Position numbers and translations under genes: made by a program. A DNA stretch of 64,000 nt, taken from contig NZ_CP125377.1 of the NCBI RefSeq assembly GCF_034008315.1, positions 558,001 through 622,000 on the forward strand, read 5' to 3'. Shown piece after piece: positions 17,891-29,106 of the stretch (within the stretch, counting starts at the first letter, position 1; the number at the start of each line of letters is the position of its first letter). The stretch is from Pseudomonas sp. P8_241 (GTDB lineage Bacteria > Pseudomonadota > Gammaproteobacteria > Pseudomonadales > Pseudomonadaceae). The notes under the pieces are model-generated. The model did no database searches. It worked only from the letters and a program-made list of their open reading frames with translations, and was not told the origin of the DNA.

Positions 17891-20332
17891 TCAGAACAAA
17901 TCGATCGGCGCCGCTTCATCTGCCGGTAGCGGGCTGCCCGGCGCTGTGCCGTTGCTCAGTTCGTTTGCGGATGGCGGCGTGTCCTCGGCCTTGAACAGCT
18001 CGAAGTAGGCGCCTGGCGTACCCGGGCTGGCTGCGCGCCCGCTGATCGGATCGACCCGCAGACTGAGAAGGCCTTCCGGCTCCGCTTGCGTGTGTGGCGG
18101 CTTGTCCTTGAGGGCGGCTCCCATATAGTTCATCCAGATCGGCAGCGCGACTGTGCCACCGAACTCCTTGCGGCCCAGACTTTCAGGCTGGTCGAAGCCG
18201 GTCCAGACCGTGGTCACGTAGTCGGCGTTGTAGCCGGAGAACCAGGCGTCCTTGGATTCGTTGGTCGTACCCGTTTTACCAGCGATGTCGGAGCGACCCA
18301 GTGCCAGGGCGCGACGCCCGGTGCCGAGCTTGATGACGTCCTGGAGCATGCTGTTGAGGATGTAGGTCGTGCGCCCATCGACAATGCGTTCGGCCACCGC
18401 CGGTGCTTGTGGTGCGGGTGTCGCGCCAGGGACTTCGCCCGGGGTCGCATTGACTGTGAAGGCTTCAGCGGAAGGTGCGGCAATGCCGTCGCTGGCGACG
18501 CCACCCTGAGGCACGCTCGCCGGGTTGGCGACGAACAGGGTGTCGCCGTTGCGGCTTTCGATCTTGTCGATGATGTATGGAGTGATTTTGTAACCGCCGT
18601 TGGCGAAGGTGCTCCAGCCAGTGGCGATTTCCATCGGCGTCAGGGTCGCAGTGCCCAGGGCCAGGGACAGGTTGGGCGGCAGATCCTGCTTGTTGAAGCC
18701 GAAGCGGGTGATGTAGTCGATGGTCTTGCCGACGCCCATTGCTTGCAGCAAGCGGATCGACACCAGATTGCGCGACTTGTAGAGCGCTTCACGCAGACGG
18801 ATCGGGCCAAGGAACGTGTTGGTGTCGTTTTTCGGGCGCCAGACCTTGTCCATGTACTCGTCGACGAACACGATCGGTGCGTCGTTGACCAGGCTGGAGG
18901 CGGTGTAGCCACTATCCAGTGCTGCGCTGTAGACAAACGGCTTGAAGCTCGATCCGGGCTGGCGCTTGGCCTGAAGGGCGCGGTTGTAGTTGCTCTGCTC
19001 GAAGGCGAAGCCACCGACCAGCGAGCGGATTGCACCGTTCTGCGGGTCAAGGGAAACCAGTGCACCCTGGGCTTGAGGAATCTGGCTGAACTTCAGTGAG
19101 TTGTCCGGTTGGCGCTGTACACGAATCAGGTCGCCGACCTGTGCCACGTCCGAAGGCTGCTTCGGATTTGGCCCCATGCTGTTGGTGTTCAGGAACGGAC
19201 GAGCCCATTTCATGGTGTCCCAGCTGACATGCTCCTGGCCGGTGCGGGTCAGGACTTGCAAACCGTTCTTGTCGACCTGGGTAACGATGGCTGGCTCGAG
19301 GCTGCTGATGGTGCGCTGCTTGGTCAACTCCGTTACCCATGCCTCGCGGGTCTTGCCCGGCAAACGCGATTCCGGACCGCGATAGCCATGGCGCTGGTCG
19401 TAGGTCATCAAGCCTTCGTGGAGGGCAGTATTGGCCAGTTCCTGAAGATTGCTTGGCACTGTGGTGGTGACACGAAATCCTTCAGTGTATGCATCGCTGC
19501 CGTAGCGACCGACCATTTCGGCACGGGCCATTTCAGCGATGTATGGCGCGTTAACCTCTGGTGTCGGCACGTGATAACTGGCGTTGAGTGGCTCGTTGAC
19601 CGCAGTGGTGTAGTCGGCCTCGGTAATTTTGCCGAGCTTGTACATGCGTCCCAGGATCCAGTCGCGACGCTCCTTGCTGCGTGCGGGGTTGGCCAGCGGG
19701 TTGAAGCGTGACGGTGCCTTGGGCAAGCCGGCGATCATCGCCATCTGTGCCAGGCTGACGTCGCGGATCGACTTGCCGTAATAGACCTGCGCCGCTGCCT
19801 CGATGCCATAAGCGCGGTTACCCAGATAGATCTTGTTGACGTACAGCTCAAGGATCTCGTCCTTGGTGAGCTGTCGTTCGATCTGCAGTGCCAGAAGGAT
19901 TTCAGTGGTTTTGCGCGAAAAGCTGCGTTCGCTGGTCAGGAAGAAGTTCTTCGCGACCTGCATGGTGATGGTGCTGCCGCCGGACTGAATGTGCCCGCTT
20001 TTGACCAGTTGCGTGGCGGCACGCATCAGGCTGCTCGGATCGACGCCGTAGTGGTTGGCGAAGTTATCGTCTTCAGCACTTAGTAACGCATTAATGAAAT
20101 TGGGGGGAATGTCGGCGAAACGGATCGGAGTACGGCGCATTTCGCCAAACTCTGCAATCAACTTGTTGTCGCTGCTGTAAACCCGCAAGGGAATCTGCAA
20201 CTGGATGCTTCGCAGGGCCTCAACGGACGGTAATCCGGGGCTAAGGTAGAGGTACGCCCCGCTCAGACCCAGAAGGAGTCCGCAGAAAACCGCGACGATG
20301 GACCAACCGAAAAACTTCAGCAGACGAATCAA
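17891..20332 (-). CDS. ponA: Penicillin-binding protein 1A
   Basis: This bifunctional class A PBP polymerises and cross-links peptidoglycan in the periplasm. The 813-residue protein starts at a TTG (20332) and has one N-terminal membrane anchor (LLKFFGWSIVAVFCGLLLGLSGAYLYL). The glycosyltransferase domain has EDDNFANHYGVD with its catalytic Glu near residue 87. An OB-like insert follows, then the transpeptidase domain with SSFK, SRN and KTGTT motifs. It diverges from pilM, the arrangement known in P. aeruginosa. No ATG lies close upstream, so the TTG start is likely but the ribosome-binding site is weak. Confidence 0.95.
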   Translation of the reverse strand: MIRLLKFFGWSIVAVFCGLLLGLSGAYLYLSPGLPSVEALRSIQLQIPLRVYSSDNKLIAEFGEMRRTPIRFADIPPNFINALLSAEDDNFANHYGVDPSSLMRAATQLVKSGHIQSGGSTITMQVAKNFFLTSERSFSRKTTEILLALQIERQLTKDEILELYVNKIYLGNRAYGIEAAAQVYYGKSIRDVSLAQMAMIAGLPKAPSRFNPLANPARSKERRDWILGRMYKLGKITEADYTTAVNEPLNASYHVPTPEVNAPYIAEMARAEMVGRYGSDAYTEGFRVTTTVPSNLQELANTALHEGLMTYDQRHGYRGPESRLPGKTREAWVTELTKQRTISSLEPAIVTQVDKNGLQVLTRTGQEHVSWDTMKWARPFLNTNSMGPNPKQPSDVAQVGDLIRVQRQPDNSLKFSQIPQAQGALVSLDPQNGAIRSLVGGFAFEQSNYNRALQAKRQPGSSFKPFVYSAALDSGYTASSLVNDAPIVFVDEYMDKVWRPKNDTNTFLGPIRLREALYKSRNLVSIRLLQAMGVGKTIDYITRFGFNKQDLPPNLSLALGTATLTPMEIATGWSTFANGGYKITPYIIDKIESRNGDTLFVANPASVPQGGVASDGIAAPSAEAFTVNATPGEVPGATPAPQAPAVAERIVDGRTTYILNSMLQDVIKLGTGRRALALGRSDIAGKTGTTNESKDAWFSGYNADYVTTVWTGFDQPESLGRKEFGGTVALPIWMNYMGAALKDKPPHTQAEPEGLLSLRVDPISGRAASPGTPGAYFELFKAEDTPPSANELSNGTAPGSPLPADEAAPIDLF

Positions 20333-20517
20333 GGCTTTGGGATATCCAGGGCAAAAAATGAATTAGGCATCAGGGTCAGGCAAAAGGAAACGACCCGCGC
20401 TTGAGCAAATGCGGAAAAAAACGCTGGGCATTATAAGCATTTTTCTGCTGGGTAGCGTCATTTGCGCTGCTGTCAAGACGGGCGGGTTGAACGCAATGGA
20501 CATTGCACAGTCCGTAA

Positions 20518-21608
<1,091 letters not shown>

Positions 21609-21609
<1 letters not shown>

Positions 21610-22175
21610 TGGCGCGAATCAATCTTTTGCCCTGGCGCGAAGAGCAGCGTGAACTGCGTCGCAAACACTTTTTTGTGGTTCTGGCGGCTGTGCTGGTCGG
21701 GGCGATGGGTGCGGTAATGATTGCGAATCAGGTGATTGGTGGTGCCATTGATCGACAAGTCGCCCGCAACGATTACCTCGGCAAGCAGATAGCAGTGGTG
21801 GATGGGCGAATCAAGCAGATCAGCGATCTCAAGGAGCGTCGCCAGCAACTGCTGGACCGCATGAGAATCATCCAGGATCTGCAGAGTAACCGTCCAATCA
21901 GTGGACGAATATTCGACCAATTGGCCCGTACCTTGCCAGATGGTGTTTTTTTCACCGAAGTCAAAATGACGGACAAAGTCCTGTCCGTGACAGGCGCGGC
22001 GGAGTCCAACAATCGGGTTTCAGACCTGATGCGCAATCTGGAGGCTTCGGACTGGTTCGATAAGCCGAGTCTTACCGAGGTCAAGGCAAGCGCTGTCGAT
22101 CAGGTGAATCAGGCCAACATTTTCCAGCTGACAGTGCGTCAGGTTCGCCCCCCGGTGCCGGAGATGGATGAATGA
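21609..22175 (+). CDS. pilN: Type IV pilus inner membrane protein PilN
   Basis: PilN is a bitopic inner membrane protein linking PilM in the cytoplasm to PilO in the periplasm. The N-terminus MARINLLPWR carries the conserved INLLPWR PilM-binding motif. One membrane segment spans about residues 23-42 (FFVVLAAVLVGAMGAVMIA), followed by a coiled coil and a ferredoxin-like periplasmic domain. It overlaps pilM by one base and pilO by four. Confidence 0.96.
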
Positions 22176-22795
22176 GCCCCTCCGAATGGTACGACGGCTT
22201 GCGCAAGATCGACATTCACGACCTGGACACCCGCAATATTGGCTCCTGGCCATCTGCCGTCAAAGCTGCAGTGGCTTGCCTGTTGATGGTTGCGGTGCTT
22301 GCTCTGGGCTACAGCGTTTCCATCAGCGAGCGGGAAGGCCAGCTCGATCTCAAGCGTAAGGAAGAGTCGGCGCTCAAGGAGCAGTTTGCGACCAAGATGC
22401 GAATGGCCGCGAATCTGGAGGCCTACACGCAGCAGATGGATGAAATGGAGAACGCCTTCAGCGTGTTGTTGCAACAGTTGCCCAGCGACACCGAAGTGCC
22501 GGGTTTGCTTGAAGACATCACCCGCACGGGGCTTGGCAGTGGCCTGGTGTTTGAGGAGATCAAGCTGTTGCCAGAAGTCTCTCGGCCGTTCTACATCGAA
22601 TTGCCTATCCAGATCACCGTCACGGGCGGCTATCACGACCTCGCGACGTTCGTCAGTGGCGTCGCAGGGTTGCCTCGAATCGTCACGTTGCACGATTTCG
22701 ATCTCGCGCCGGTCAATTCCGAGCTCGGGGCAAAATTGCGCATGAGTATCCTGGCCAAGACTTATCGCTACAACGACAAAGGGCTGGCGCAATGA
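22172..22795 (+). CDS. pilO: Type IV pilus inner membrane protein PilO
   Basis: PilO pairs with PilN across the inner membrane and contacts PilP. The 207-residue protein has a single membrane segment near residues 28-47 (AVKAAVACLLMVAVLALGY), a coiled coil and a ferredoxin-like domain (YIELPIQITVTGGYHDLATFVS). It overlaps pilN and pilP by four bases each. Confidence 0.96.
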   Translation: MSPSEWYDGLRKIDIHDLDTRNIGSWPSAVKAAVACLLMVAVLALGYSVSISEREGQLDLKRKEESALKEQFATKMRMAANLEAYTQQMDEMENAFSVLLQQLPSDTEVPGLLEDITRTGLGSGLVFEEIKLLPEVSRPFYIELPIQITVTGGYHDLATFVSGVAGLPRIVTLHDFDLAPVNSELGAKLRMSILAKTYRYNDKGLAQ

Positions 22796-23316
22796 GCCGG
22801 CGAAACCTGACGGTTGTCCTGTTGATGGGTGTGCTCGGCGGCTGTGGTGCCGGCGATGACGTGGGTGACCTGGATGCGTACATGAGCCGGATGCGCTTGC
22901 GTGCGCCGGACAAGATTGAACCAACGCCGGCATTCCGGTCTTACCCGACATTCACTTACAGCGCAGCGAACCTGCGCAGTCCGTTTTCGAAGCAGATCCG
23001 AATCGATCGGGAGGGTCACAAGCCTGGTTCTCGCAATGTCGGCCCGGACCCCGATCGGGTCAGGCAATACCTCGAAGGTTTCAACATCGAGCAATTCGAA
23101 ATGGTCGGCACCCTCTCCAATGCGACTGGCTCATTTGCTTTGCTGCGCGGGGCGGGAGGTGTGCACCGACTGAGCGTCGGCGATTACCTGGGGCGCAACG
23201 ACGGACGAATAGTCTCCATCAGCAGCTCGCAAGTCGAAGTGGTCGAAATCGTCCCGGATGGGGACGGCGCTTGGCTGGAGCGACCCCGGACCATCTCATT
23301 GAAAGAGCACTCATAG
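22792..23316 (+). CDS. pilP: Type IV pilus lipoprotein PilP
   Basis: PilP is an inner membrane lipoprotein that connects PilNO to the secretin PilQ. The signal peptide ends in a lipobox with the lipidated Cys at residue 18 (VLGGC). After an unstructured linker, the C-terminal beta-sandwich runs from about residue 95 (FNIEQFEMVGTLS) to the end and includes LSVGDYLGRNDGRI. It is 174 residues, the normal length. Confidence 0.96.
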   Translation: MSRRNLTVVLLMGVLGGCGAGDDVGDLDAYMSRMRLRAPDKIEPTPAFRSYPTFTYSAANLRSPFSKQIRIDREGHKPGSRNVGPDPDRVRQYLEGFNIEQFEMVGTLSNATGSFALLRGAGGVHRLSVGDYLGRNDGRIVSISSSQVEVVEIVPDGDGAWLERPRTISLKEHS

Positions 23317-23326
23317 TGGAACAAAA

Positions 23327-25378
23327 ATGATGAACAGGATTTTCTCCACCATCGGTCTTTCGCTATGGATAGCGATGTTGTCGCCGATGGTACAAGCGGC
23401 CAATCTCAAAGCGCTGGATGTCGAAACGTTACCGGGGGATCGTGTTGAGTTGAAGTTGTCATTCGACAAGCCTCCCCCTGAACCTCATGGCTACACCACA
23501 CAAGCACCCGCCCGAATTGCGCTGGACATGCCTGGCGTTGTCAGTCTGCTCGCGACCAAGACTCAGGATCTGGGGCGCGGCAATGCTCGCAGCGCCACGG
23601 TAGTCCAAGTCAAAGATCGTACGCGGTTGATCATCAACCTGAACCAGCTGTCTGCGTACGAGTCGCGCATTGAAGGCAATGATCTGTTTGTCGTGGTCGG
23701 ACAAGAGGCCAAGAGCCCAGTGGCAAGCCGGGCAGCTTCTGCTGTCTCACGTCCTGCGCGAAATACTGTGCCGGCGGGCAGAGCTATTCGTGGCGTGGAT
23801 TTTCAGCGCGGAAGTCAGGGTGAAGGCAATGTCGTGATCGATCTGTCGGATCCGACGATGGCTCCCGAGATTCAAGAGCGAGAAGGCAAGATTGTTCTCG
23901 GTTTTGCCAGGACCCGACTGCCTGAGTCTCTGCGCGTGCGGCTGGATGTAAAGGATTTCGCTACGCCGGTGCAGTTCGTCAAGGCCAGCGCGACCGGTGA
24001 TCGGGCCATCGTCAGCATCGAGCCGGGCGGTGCCTTCGAATACTCCACCTATCAAACCGATAACAAGCTCACGGTCAGCGTCCGTCCGATGAGCGTCGAC
24101 GATTTGCAAAAGCGCGATGCCGTTCGAGCTTACAGCGGGGAGAAGCTTTCGCTTAATTTTCAGGACATCGATGTGCGTTCGGTCCTGCAACTGATCGCCG
24201 ACTTCACCCACCTCAATCTGGTGGCCAGCGACACGGTACAGGGTGGTATTACTTTGCGCCTGCAGAACGTACCGTGGGATCAGGCGCTGGATCTGGTGCT
24301 GAAAACCAAGGGGCTGGACAAGCGCAAGGTCGGTAATGTCTTGCTCGTCGCGCCGGCCGACGAAATTGCTGCCCGCGAACGTCAGGAGCTCGAATCACAA
24401 AAGCAGATCGCCGATCTCGCGCCGCTTCGGCGGGAGCTGTTGCAGGTCAATTACGCCAAGGCGGCCGATATTGCCAAGTTGTTCCAGTCGGTGACCAATG
24501 CCGAGGCAAAAGCTGACGAGCGGGGCTCGATCACCGTCGATGAGCGGACCAACAACATCATTGCCTACCAGACCCAGGATCGTCTCGACGAGCTGCGCAG
24601 AATCGTCGCACAACTGGATATTCCGGTACGCCAGGTGATGATCGAGGCGCGGATCGTCGAAGCCAACGTCGACTATGACAAGAGTCTGGGCGTACGTTGG
24701 GGCGGTTCCATCCACAAGGGCAACTGGAACGCCTCGGGCGTTAGCAAAGATGCCGTCGGTGCGCTCGGGGGTACGAGCAGCAGTTCACCGTTCGTCGACC
24801 TGGGGGTGGCGGACAAAACGTCGGGAATCGGGTTGGCATTCATCACCGACAACGTCTTGCTGGATCTGGAACTGACGGCGATGGAAAAAACCGGCAATGG
24901 GGAAATCGTCTCGCAGCCTAAGGTAGTCACGTCCGATAAGGAAACCGCAAAGATCCTTAAAGGCACCGAGATTCCCTATCAGGAAGCCAGCTCCAGCGGC
25001 GCTACCTCGGTCTCATTCAAGGAGGCTTCGCTGTCACTGGAGGTCACGCCGCAGATCACGCCGGACAACCGGATCATCATGGAGGTCAAGGTCACCAAGG
25101 ACGAGCCGGACTACCTGAACAAGGTCCAGGAGGTTCCGCCAATCAAGAAAAACGAGGTCAACGCCAAGGTCTTGGTCAATGACGGCGAGACCATCGTCAT
25201 CGGAGGGGTTTTTTCAAATACTCAGGCCAAGGTTGTAGATAAGGTGCCATTTCTTGGCGATGTGCCGTATCTTGGCCGCCTTTTCCGGCGTGACGTGGTT
25301 TCGGAGAAAAAATCCGAGCTGTTGGTGTTTCTCACACCGCGTATCATGAATAACCAGGCGATTGCTGTGAGTCGTTGA
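23327..25378 (+). CDS. pilQ: Type IV pilus secretin PilQ
   Basis: PilQ forms the outer membrane pore for the pilus. The 683-residue protein has a signal peptide (cleavage after PMVQA), AMIN domains that bind peptidoglycan in the first 230 residues, an STN/N0 domain near 270-320 ([19 protein letters not shown]), N1 ([11 protein letters not shown]) and the secretin domain in the C-terminal 200 residues ([34 protein letters not shown]). Two adjacent ATGs at 23327 and 23330 are possible starts; the ribosome-binding site is poor. Confidence 0.96.
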   Translation: MMNRIFSTIGLSLWIAMLSPMVQAANLKALDVETLPGDRVELKLSFDKPPPEPHGYTTQAPARIALDMPGVVSLLATKTQDLGRGNARSATVVQVKDRTRLIINLNQLSAYESRIEGNDLFVVVGQEAKSPVASRAASAVSRPARNTVPAGRAIRGVDFQRGSQGEGNVVIDLSDPTMAPEIQEREGKIVLGFARTRLPESLRVRLDVKDFATPVQFVKASATGDRAIVSIEPGGAFEYSTYQTDNKLTVSVRPMSVDDLQKRDAVRAYSGEKLSLNFQDIDVRSVLQLIADFTHLNLVASDTVQGGITLRLQNVPWDQALDLVLKTKGLDKRKVGNVLLVAPADEIAARERQELESQKQIADLAPLRRELLQVNYAKAADIAKLFQSVTNAEAKADERGSITVDERTNNIIAYQTQDRLDELRRIVAQLDIPVRQVMIEARIVEANVDYDKSLGVRWGGSIHKGNWNASGVSKDAVGALGGTSSSSPFVDLGVADKTSGIGLAFITDNVLLDLELTAMEKTGNGEIVSQPKVVTSDKETAKILKGTEIPYQEASSSGATSVSFKEASLSLEVTPQITPDNRIIMEVKVTKDEPDYLNKVQEVPPIKKNEVNAKVLVNDGETIVIGGVFSNTQAKVVDKVPFLGDVPYLGRLFRRDVVSEKKSELLVFLTPRIMNNQAIAVSR

Positions 25379-25382
25379 TTCT

Positions 25383-25901
25383 GTGCGAAATTTGATTCTT
25401 GTAGGTCCGATGGGTGCTGGAAAAAGCACCATCGGCCGATTGCTGGCCAAAGAGCTGCGCTTGCCATTCAAAGATTCCGATAAGGAAATTGAATTACGCA
25501 CGGGCGCCAATATCCCATGGATCTTCGATAAAGAAGGCGAACCGGGCTTTCGTGATCGCGAGGAGGCAATGATTGCCGAATTGTGTGATTACGACGGCGT
25601 GGTGCTGGCGACCGGCGGCGGTGCAGTCATGCGCGAAGCCAATCGGCGGGCACTGCACGCCGGTGGGCGAGTGGTTTATCTGCATGCCTCTGTCGAGCAG
25701 CAGGTCGGCCGCACGGCCCGTGATCGCAATCGACCGCTTTTGCGTACCGCCGATCCGGCCAAGACGCTTCGGGATCTGCTGGCGATCCGCGATCCGCTTT
25801 ATCGGGAAATCGCCGATCTGGTGGTGGAAACCGATGAGCGGCCGCCGCGAATGGTCGTGCTCGATATTCTCGAACGATTGCAGCAGCTGCCGCCCCGTTA
25901 A
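25383..25901 (+). CDS. aroK: Shikimate kinase
   Basis: AroK phosphorylates shikimate in aromatic amino acid synthesis. It starts at a GTG four bases after the pilQ stop. The 172-residue enzyme shows the P-loop GPMGAGKST at residues 8-16, the shikimate-binding FRDREEAMI, the GGGAVMR loop and the lid RDRNRPLL. It is probably co-transcribed with pilMNOPQ and aroB, as in many gammaproteobacteria. Confidence 0.97.
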   Translation: MRNLILVGPMGAGKSTIGRLLAKELRLPFKDSDKEIELRTGANIPWIFDKEGEPGFRDREEAMIAELCDYDGVVLATGGGAVMREANRRALHAGGRVVYLHASVEQQVGRTARDRNRPLLRTADPAKTLRDLLAIRDPLYREIADLVVETDERPPRMVVLDILERLQQLPPR

Positions 25902-26053
25902 AGCGCCGCACGAAATGCGCTATCCTCGGCGTCCTGCCATGACCGTGCAAGGTTGTGGCAGATGGCTATCGAACGGCGTCACATCAGCCGAGGCCGCGGA
26001 CATTGGTTAATTCAAGGCAAGATGCCTGATAACAATCTTCACTGTGGGGACAC

Positions 26054-27154
26054 ATGCAGACACTCAAGGTCGATCTAGGCGAGCGCAGCTACCCGATTCA
26101 CATTGGCGAAGGTTTGTTGGACCAGCCTGAGCTGCTGGCCCCGCACATTCGCGGACGGCAAGTCGCGATCATCTCCAACGAAACCGTTGCGCCGCTCTAT
26201 CTTGAACGTCTGACCCGCAGCCTGGCGCAGTTCTCGGTGATTTCCGTTGTGCTCCCGGATGGTGAAGCCTTCAAGACCTGGGAAACCCTGCAGCTTATTT
26301 TTGATGGCCTGCTGACTGCGCGCCATGACCGTCGTACCACGGTGATCGCCCTCGGCGGCGGTGTGATCGGCGATATGGCCGGTTTTGCGGCCGCCTGCTA
26401 CCAGCGCGGCGTCGACTTCATCCAGGTTCCGACCACGCTGCTGTCGCAGGTCGACTCCTCGGTGGGCGGCAAGACCGGGATCAATCATCCGCTGGGCAAG
26501 AACATGGTCGGGGCCTTCTATCAGCCGAACGTGGTGCTGATCGATACCGCCAGCCTCAATACCCTGCCCGCCCGCGAACTGTCCGCCGGCCTGGCTGAAG
26601 TCATCAAATACGGTTTGATCTGCGATGAGCCGTTCCTGACCTGGCTCGAAGACAACGTCGACCGCCTGCGTAATCTGGATCAGCAAGCCCTGACCTATGC
26701 CATCGAGCGCTCCTGCGCGGCCAAGGCTGCGGTGGTCGGCGCCGATGAAAAAGAGACCGGCGTTCGTGCGACATTGAACCTGGGGCACACTTTCGGCCAC
26801 GCCATTGAAACCCACATGGGCTATGGTGTCTGGCTCCACGGAGAAGCGGTCGCTGCTGGCACCGTAATGGCTCTGGAAATGTCCACGCGCCTTGGCTGGA
26901 TCAGTGAGCAGGAGCGCGATCGAGGTATCCGTCTGTTCCAGCGCGCCGGGCTCCCGGTTGTCCCGCCTGAAGAGATGGCCGAAGCCGATTTCCTGGAACA
27001 CATGGCAATTGATAAGAAAGTGATCGACGGTCGTTTGCGCCTGGTGCTGCTGCGCCATATGGGCGAAGCAGTGGTGACCGACGATTATCCGAAAGAGGTT
27101 TTACAGGCCACGCTGGGAGCGGACTACCGCGCCCTGGCTCAGCTTAAAGGTTAA
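26054..27154 (+). CDS. aroB: 3-dehydroquinate synthase
   Basis: AroB makes 3-dehydroquinate from DAHP using NAD and a metal. The 366-residue enzyme has the NAD-binding [15 protein letters not shown], the substrate loop [15 protein letters not shown], and metal ligands in GLAEVIKYG and [12 protein letters not shown]. It follows aroK after 152 bases that include a GC-rich hairpin-forming stretch but no clear terminator, and precedes the DamX-like gene by 10 bases. Confidence 0.97.
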   Translation: MQTLKVDLGERSYPIHIGEGLLDQPELLAPHIRGRQVAIISNETVAPLYLERLTRSLAQFSVISVVLPDGEAFKTWETLQLIFDGLLTARHDRRTTVIALGGGVIGDMAGFAAACYQRGVDFIQVPTTLLSQVDSSVGGKTGINHPLGKNMVGAFYQPNVVLIDTASLNTLPARELSAGLAEVIKYGLICDEPFLTWLEDNVDRLRNLDQQALTYAIERSCAAKAAVVGADEKETGVRATLNLGHTFGHAIETHMGYGVWLHGEAVAAGTVMALEMSTRLGWISEQERDRGIRLFQRAGLPVVPPEEMAEADFLEHMAIDKKVIDGRLRLVLLRHMGEAVVTDDYPKEVLQATLGADYRALAQLKG

Positions 27155-27164
27155 TAAGAACGCG

Positions 27165-28757
27165 ATGACTAGTCTGCATGCCGACGAGGCTTTCCTCGGC
27201 CATTACCAGTTGAATCATGACCCTTTTGCTCCACGGGTTCCTGGCTTCAAATTTTTCCCGGCCCAGCGCAAGCCGGTCCTGGGGCAACTGCATCACCTGG
27301 CGCGTTATAGCCAGCTGCTGTTGGTGGTCACTGGCCCTCAGGGTAGTGGCAAGACCCTGCTGCGCCAGGCCCTCGTGGCCAGCACCAATAAGCAATCGGT
27401 GCAGAGCGTGGTGGTTTCGGCTCGCGGTGCCGGGGATGCTGCGGGTGTTCTGCGTCAGGTAGCGCAGGCGCTGGACGTCGCTCGCGCCGAAATCGACGCC
27501 ATTCTGGCTCAAGTGGTTCAGCTGGCGCTCACCGGGCAGGAAGTGTATCTGCTGGTGGATGATGCCGAGCAGCTCGACGAGTCCGCGCTCGAAGCCTTGA
27601 TGGCACTGGCTGCCGGTGCGCCGGAAGGTCGTCCACATGTGTTCCTGTTTGGTGAGTCGTCGCTGATCGCTCAGCTTGACGCTTTGCATCTAGAGGAAGA
27701 GCGCTTCCACGTTATCGAGTTGCAACCCTACACCGAAGAAGAAACCCGCGAATATCTGGACCAGCGGCTCGAGGGGGCGGGTCGGGGTATAGAACTTTTC
27801 ACCGCAGATCAGATCTCTGATATTCACGAAAGCTCCGACGGTTGGCCTGGCAACATCAACCAGGTTGCCCGCGATGCAATGATCGAAGCCATGATTGCCA
27901 GCCGCTCAGCGGTGAAGCGTCCAAAAATGGGGTTCAATATGCCGAAGAAACACGTATTGGCGATTTCCGCCGTTGTCGTGGTCGCGGTAGCCGCCGCCTG
28001 GTTGATGCCGGGTCGCAGCAAGACACCGACCACCGGTGCACCGACCAACGAACAGGCGCAATTGCCGCTCGGCCAGGGCGCGCCTCAGCCGAACGGCGGT
28101 GCGCCAGCCGTTGAATTCGCTGGTAACACGCAGCCGATGCCTTTGCCGTTGGTCGGTAATTCGCAACCGGTCATGCGTGGCCCATTGGCGGAAGCCGCGG
28201 GTGGTATTACCGAAGGTGATGACGGCGTGCCGCTTGAAGGTTCGAGCCAGACGCCACCGACAGTGACTACGACTGCGCCGCCTGCGGGCGTCCCGGCCGG
28301 TCCAGCGCCTGCACCTGCGGTCAAACCGACCCCTGCACCGACTCAAGTCGCTACGGCCAAACCTGCAACGATCCCTGCGCCTGCCGCCAAGCCTGCCCCG
28401 GCGCCAGCCAAACCGGCCGTTGCCGCAACCAAGCCAGCCGAGAAGCCAGCGCCTGCTGCCAAGGCCGCTGGCGGTACCTGGTATTCCGGTCAGGCGCCGG
28501 GCAATTACGTGGTGCAGATCCTCGGCACCAGCTCTGAAGCGAGTGCGCAAAGCTTCGTGAAAGAGCAGGGCGGCGATTACCGTTATTTCAAGAAAGTCCT
28601 CAATGGCAAGCCGCTTTACGTCATCACTTATGGCAGCTTCGCCAATCGTGATGCAGCCGTTTCCGCCATCAAGGCCTTGCCAGCGAAGGTTCAGGCTGGT
28701 AAACCTTGGCCTCGCACTGTCGCCAGCGTCCAACAGGAACTGGCAACAACTCGCTGA
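27165..28757 (+). CDS. DamX-like AAA ATPase with SPOR domain
   Basis: This 530-residue protein begins with an ExeA-like AAA domain: Walker A GPQGSGKT at residues 57-64 and YLLVDDAEQLDE for Walker B. A membrane segment follows at about residues 265-284 (VLAISAVVVVAVAAAWLM), then a Pro/Ala-rich periplasmic linker of nearly 150 residues, and a SPOR domain from about residue 440 (GNYVVQILGTSSEASAQSFV). SPOR proteins go to septal peptidoglycan. Its place after aroK-aroB matches damX of enterobacteria, which however lacks such an obvious complete ATPase domain. It starts 10 bases after aroB. Confidence 0.88.
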   Translation: MTSLHADEAFLGHYQLNHDPFAPRVPGFKFFPAQRKPVLGQLHHLARYSQLLLVVTGPQGSGKTLLRQALVASTNKQSVQSVVVSARGAGDAAGVLRQVAQALDVARAEIDAILAQVVQLALTGQEVYLLVDDAEQLDESALEALMALAAGAPEGRPHVFLFGESSLIAQLDALHLEEERFHVIELQPYTEEETREYLDQRLEGAGRGIELFTADQISDIHESSDGWPGNINQVARDAMIEAMIASRSAVKRPKMGFNMPKKHVLAISAVVVVAVAAAWLMPGRSKTPTTGAPTNEQAQLPLGQGAPQPNGGAPAVEFAGNTQPMPLPLVGNSQPVMRGPLAEAAGGITEGDDGVPLEGSSQTPPTVTTTAPPAGVPAGPAPAPAVKPTPAPTQVATAKPATIPAPAAKPAPAPAKPAVAATKPAEKPAPAAKAAGGTWYSGQAPGNYVVQILGTSSEASAQSFVKEQGGDYRYFKKVLNGKPLYVITYGSFANRDAAVSAIKALPAKVQAGKPWPRTVASVQQELATTR

Positions 28758-28763
28758 AGATTC

Positions 28764-28784
28764 GGCGGCCTTACCCAGGCCGCC
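28764..28784 (+). terminator. GC-rich hairpin after the damX-like gene
   Basis: GGCGGCC and GGCCGCC form a perfect 7-bp stem just after the stop. No T-run follows, so it could be a transcript-stabilising stem or a weak terminator. It opens the 349-base non-coding stretch that leads to gltB. Confidence 0.5.
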
Positions 28785-28945
28785 TCTCCAGGCACCTCAA
28801 AATTTCTGCAAGTGCGCGCCGCCTTCCAGGCTGCGTGCCTTGTGGTGTCTGCGTCAGAGTAGTCTTTGAGTCGTTGCGGTCAGAATCAAAAAGGTTTTGA
28901 CTAGCACAGCGTATCGTTTTAAACCTTTCACAAATGCGACATAGA

Positions 28946-28967
28946 TTTACGACATTTCGTCGTCAAA
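28946..28967. promoter_or_regulatory. Inverted repeat upstream of the gltB promoter
   Basis: ACGAC and GTCGT are arranged around ATTTC, flanked by TTT and AAA, directly before the -35 hexamer. Placement fits an operator or activator site. No regulator can be named from the sequence. Confidence 0.35.
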
Positions 28968-28968
28968 T

Positions 28969-28997
28969 TTGTGAGCCTCTGTGTCGGTGTGTACAAT
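28969..28997 (+). promoter_or_regulatory. Sigma70-type promoter of gltBD
   Basis: TTGTGA and TACAAT are separated by exactly 17 bases. The transcript would begin near 29004, about 100 bases before the gltB start. Apart from this, the inverted repeat, the leader hairpin and the stem at 28764, I see nothing else in the 28758-29106 stretch. Confidence 0.65.
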
Positions 28998-29070
28998 GAC
29001 CTCCCTTTTGCCCCCGCAAAGCTGGCGTACGTTCGGCGCGGATGGCAAGTGGTTGAATTGAAAAGAAATT

Positions 29071-29087
29071 TGCCTCGATCAGAGGCA
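29071..29087 (+). promoter_or_regulatory. Leader hairpin next to the gltB ribosome-binding site
   Basis: TGCCTC and GAGGCA form a perfect 6-bp stem around GATCA, ending five bases before the GGTGAG that serves the gltB ATG. It could affect translation initiation. Confidence 0.4.
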
Positions 29088-29106
29088 GCCTGGTGAGAAA
29101 GTGTCT

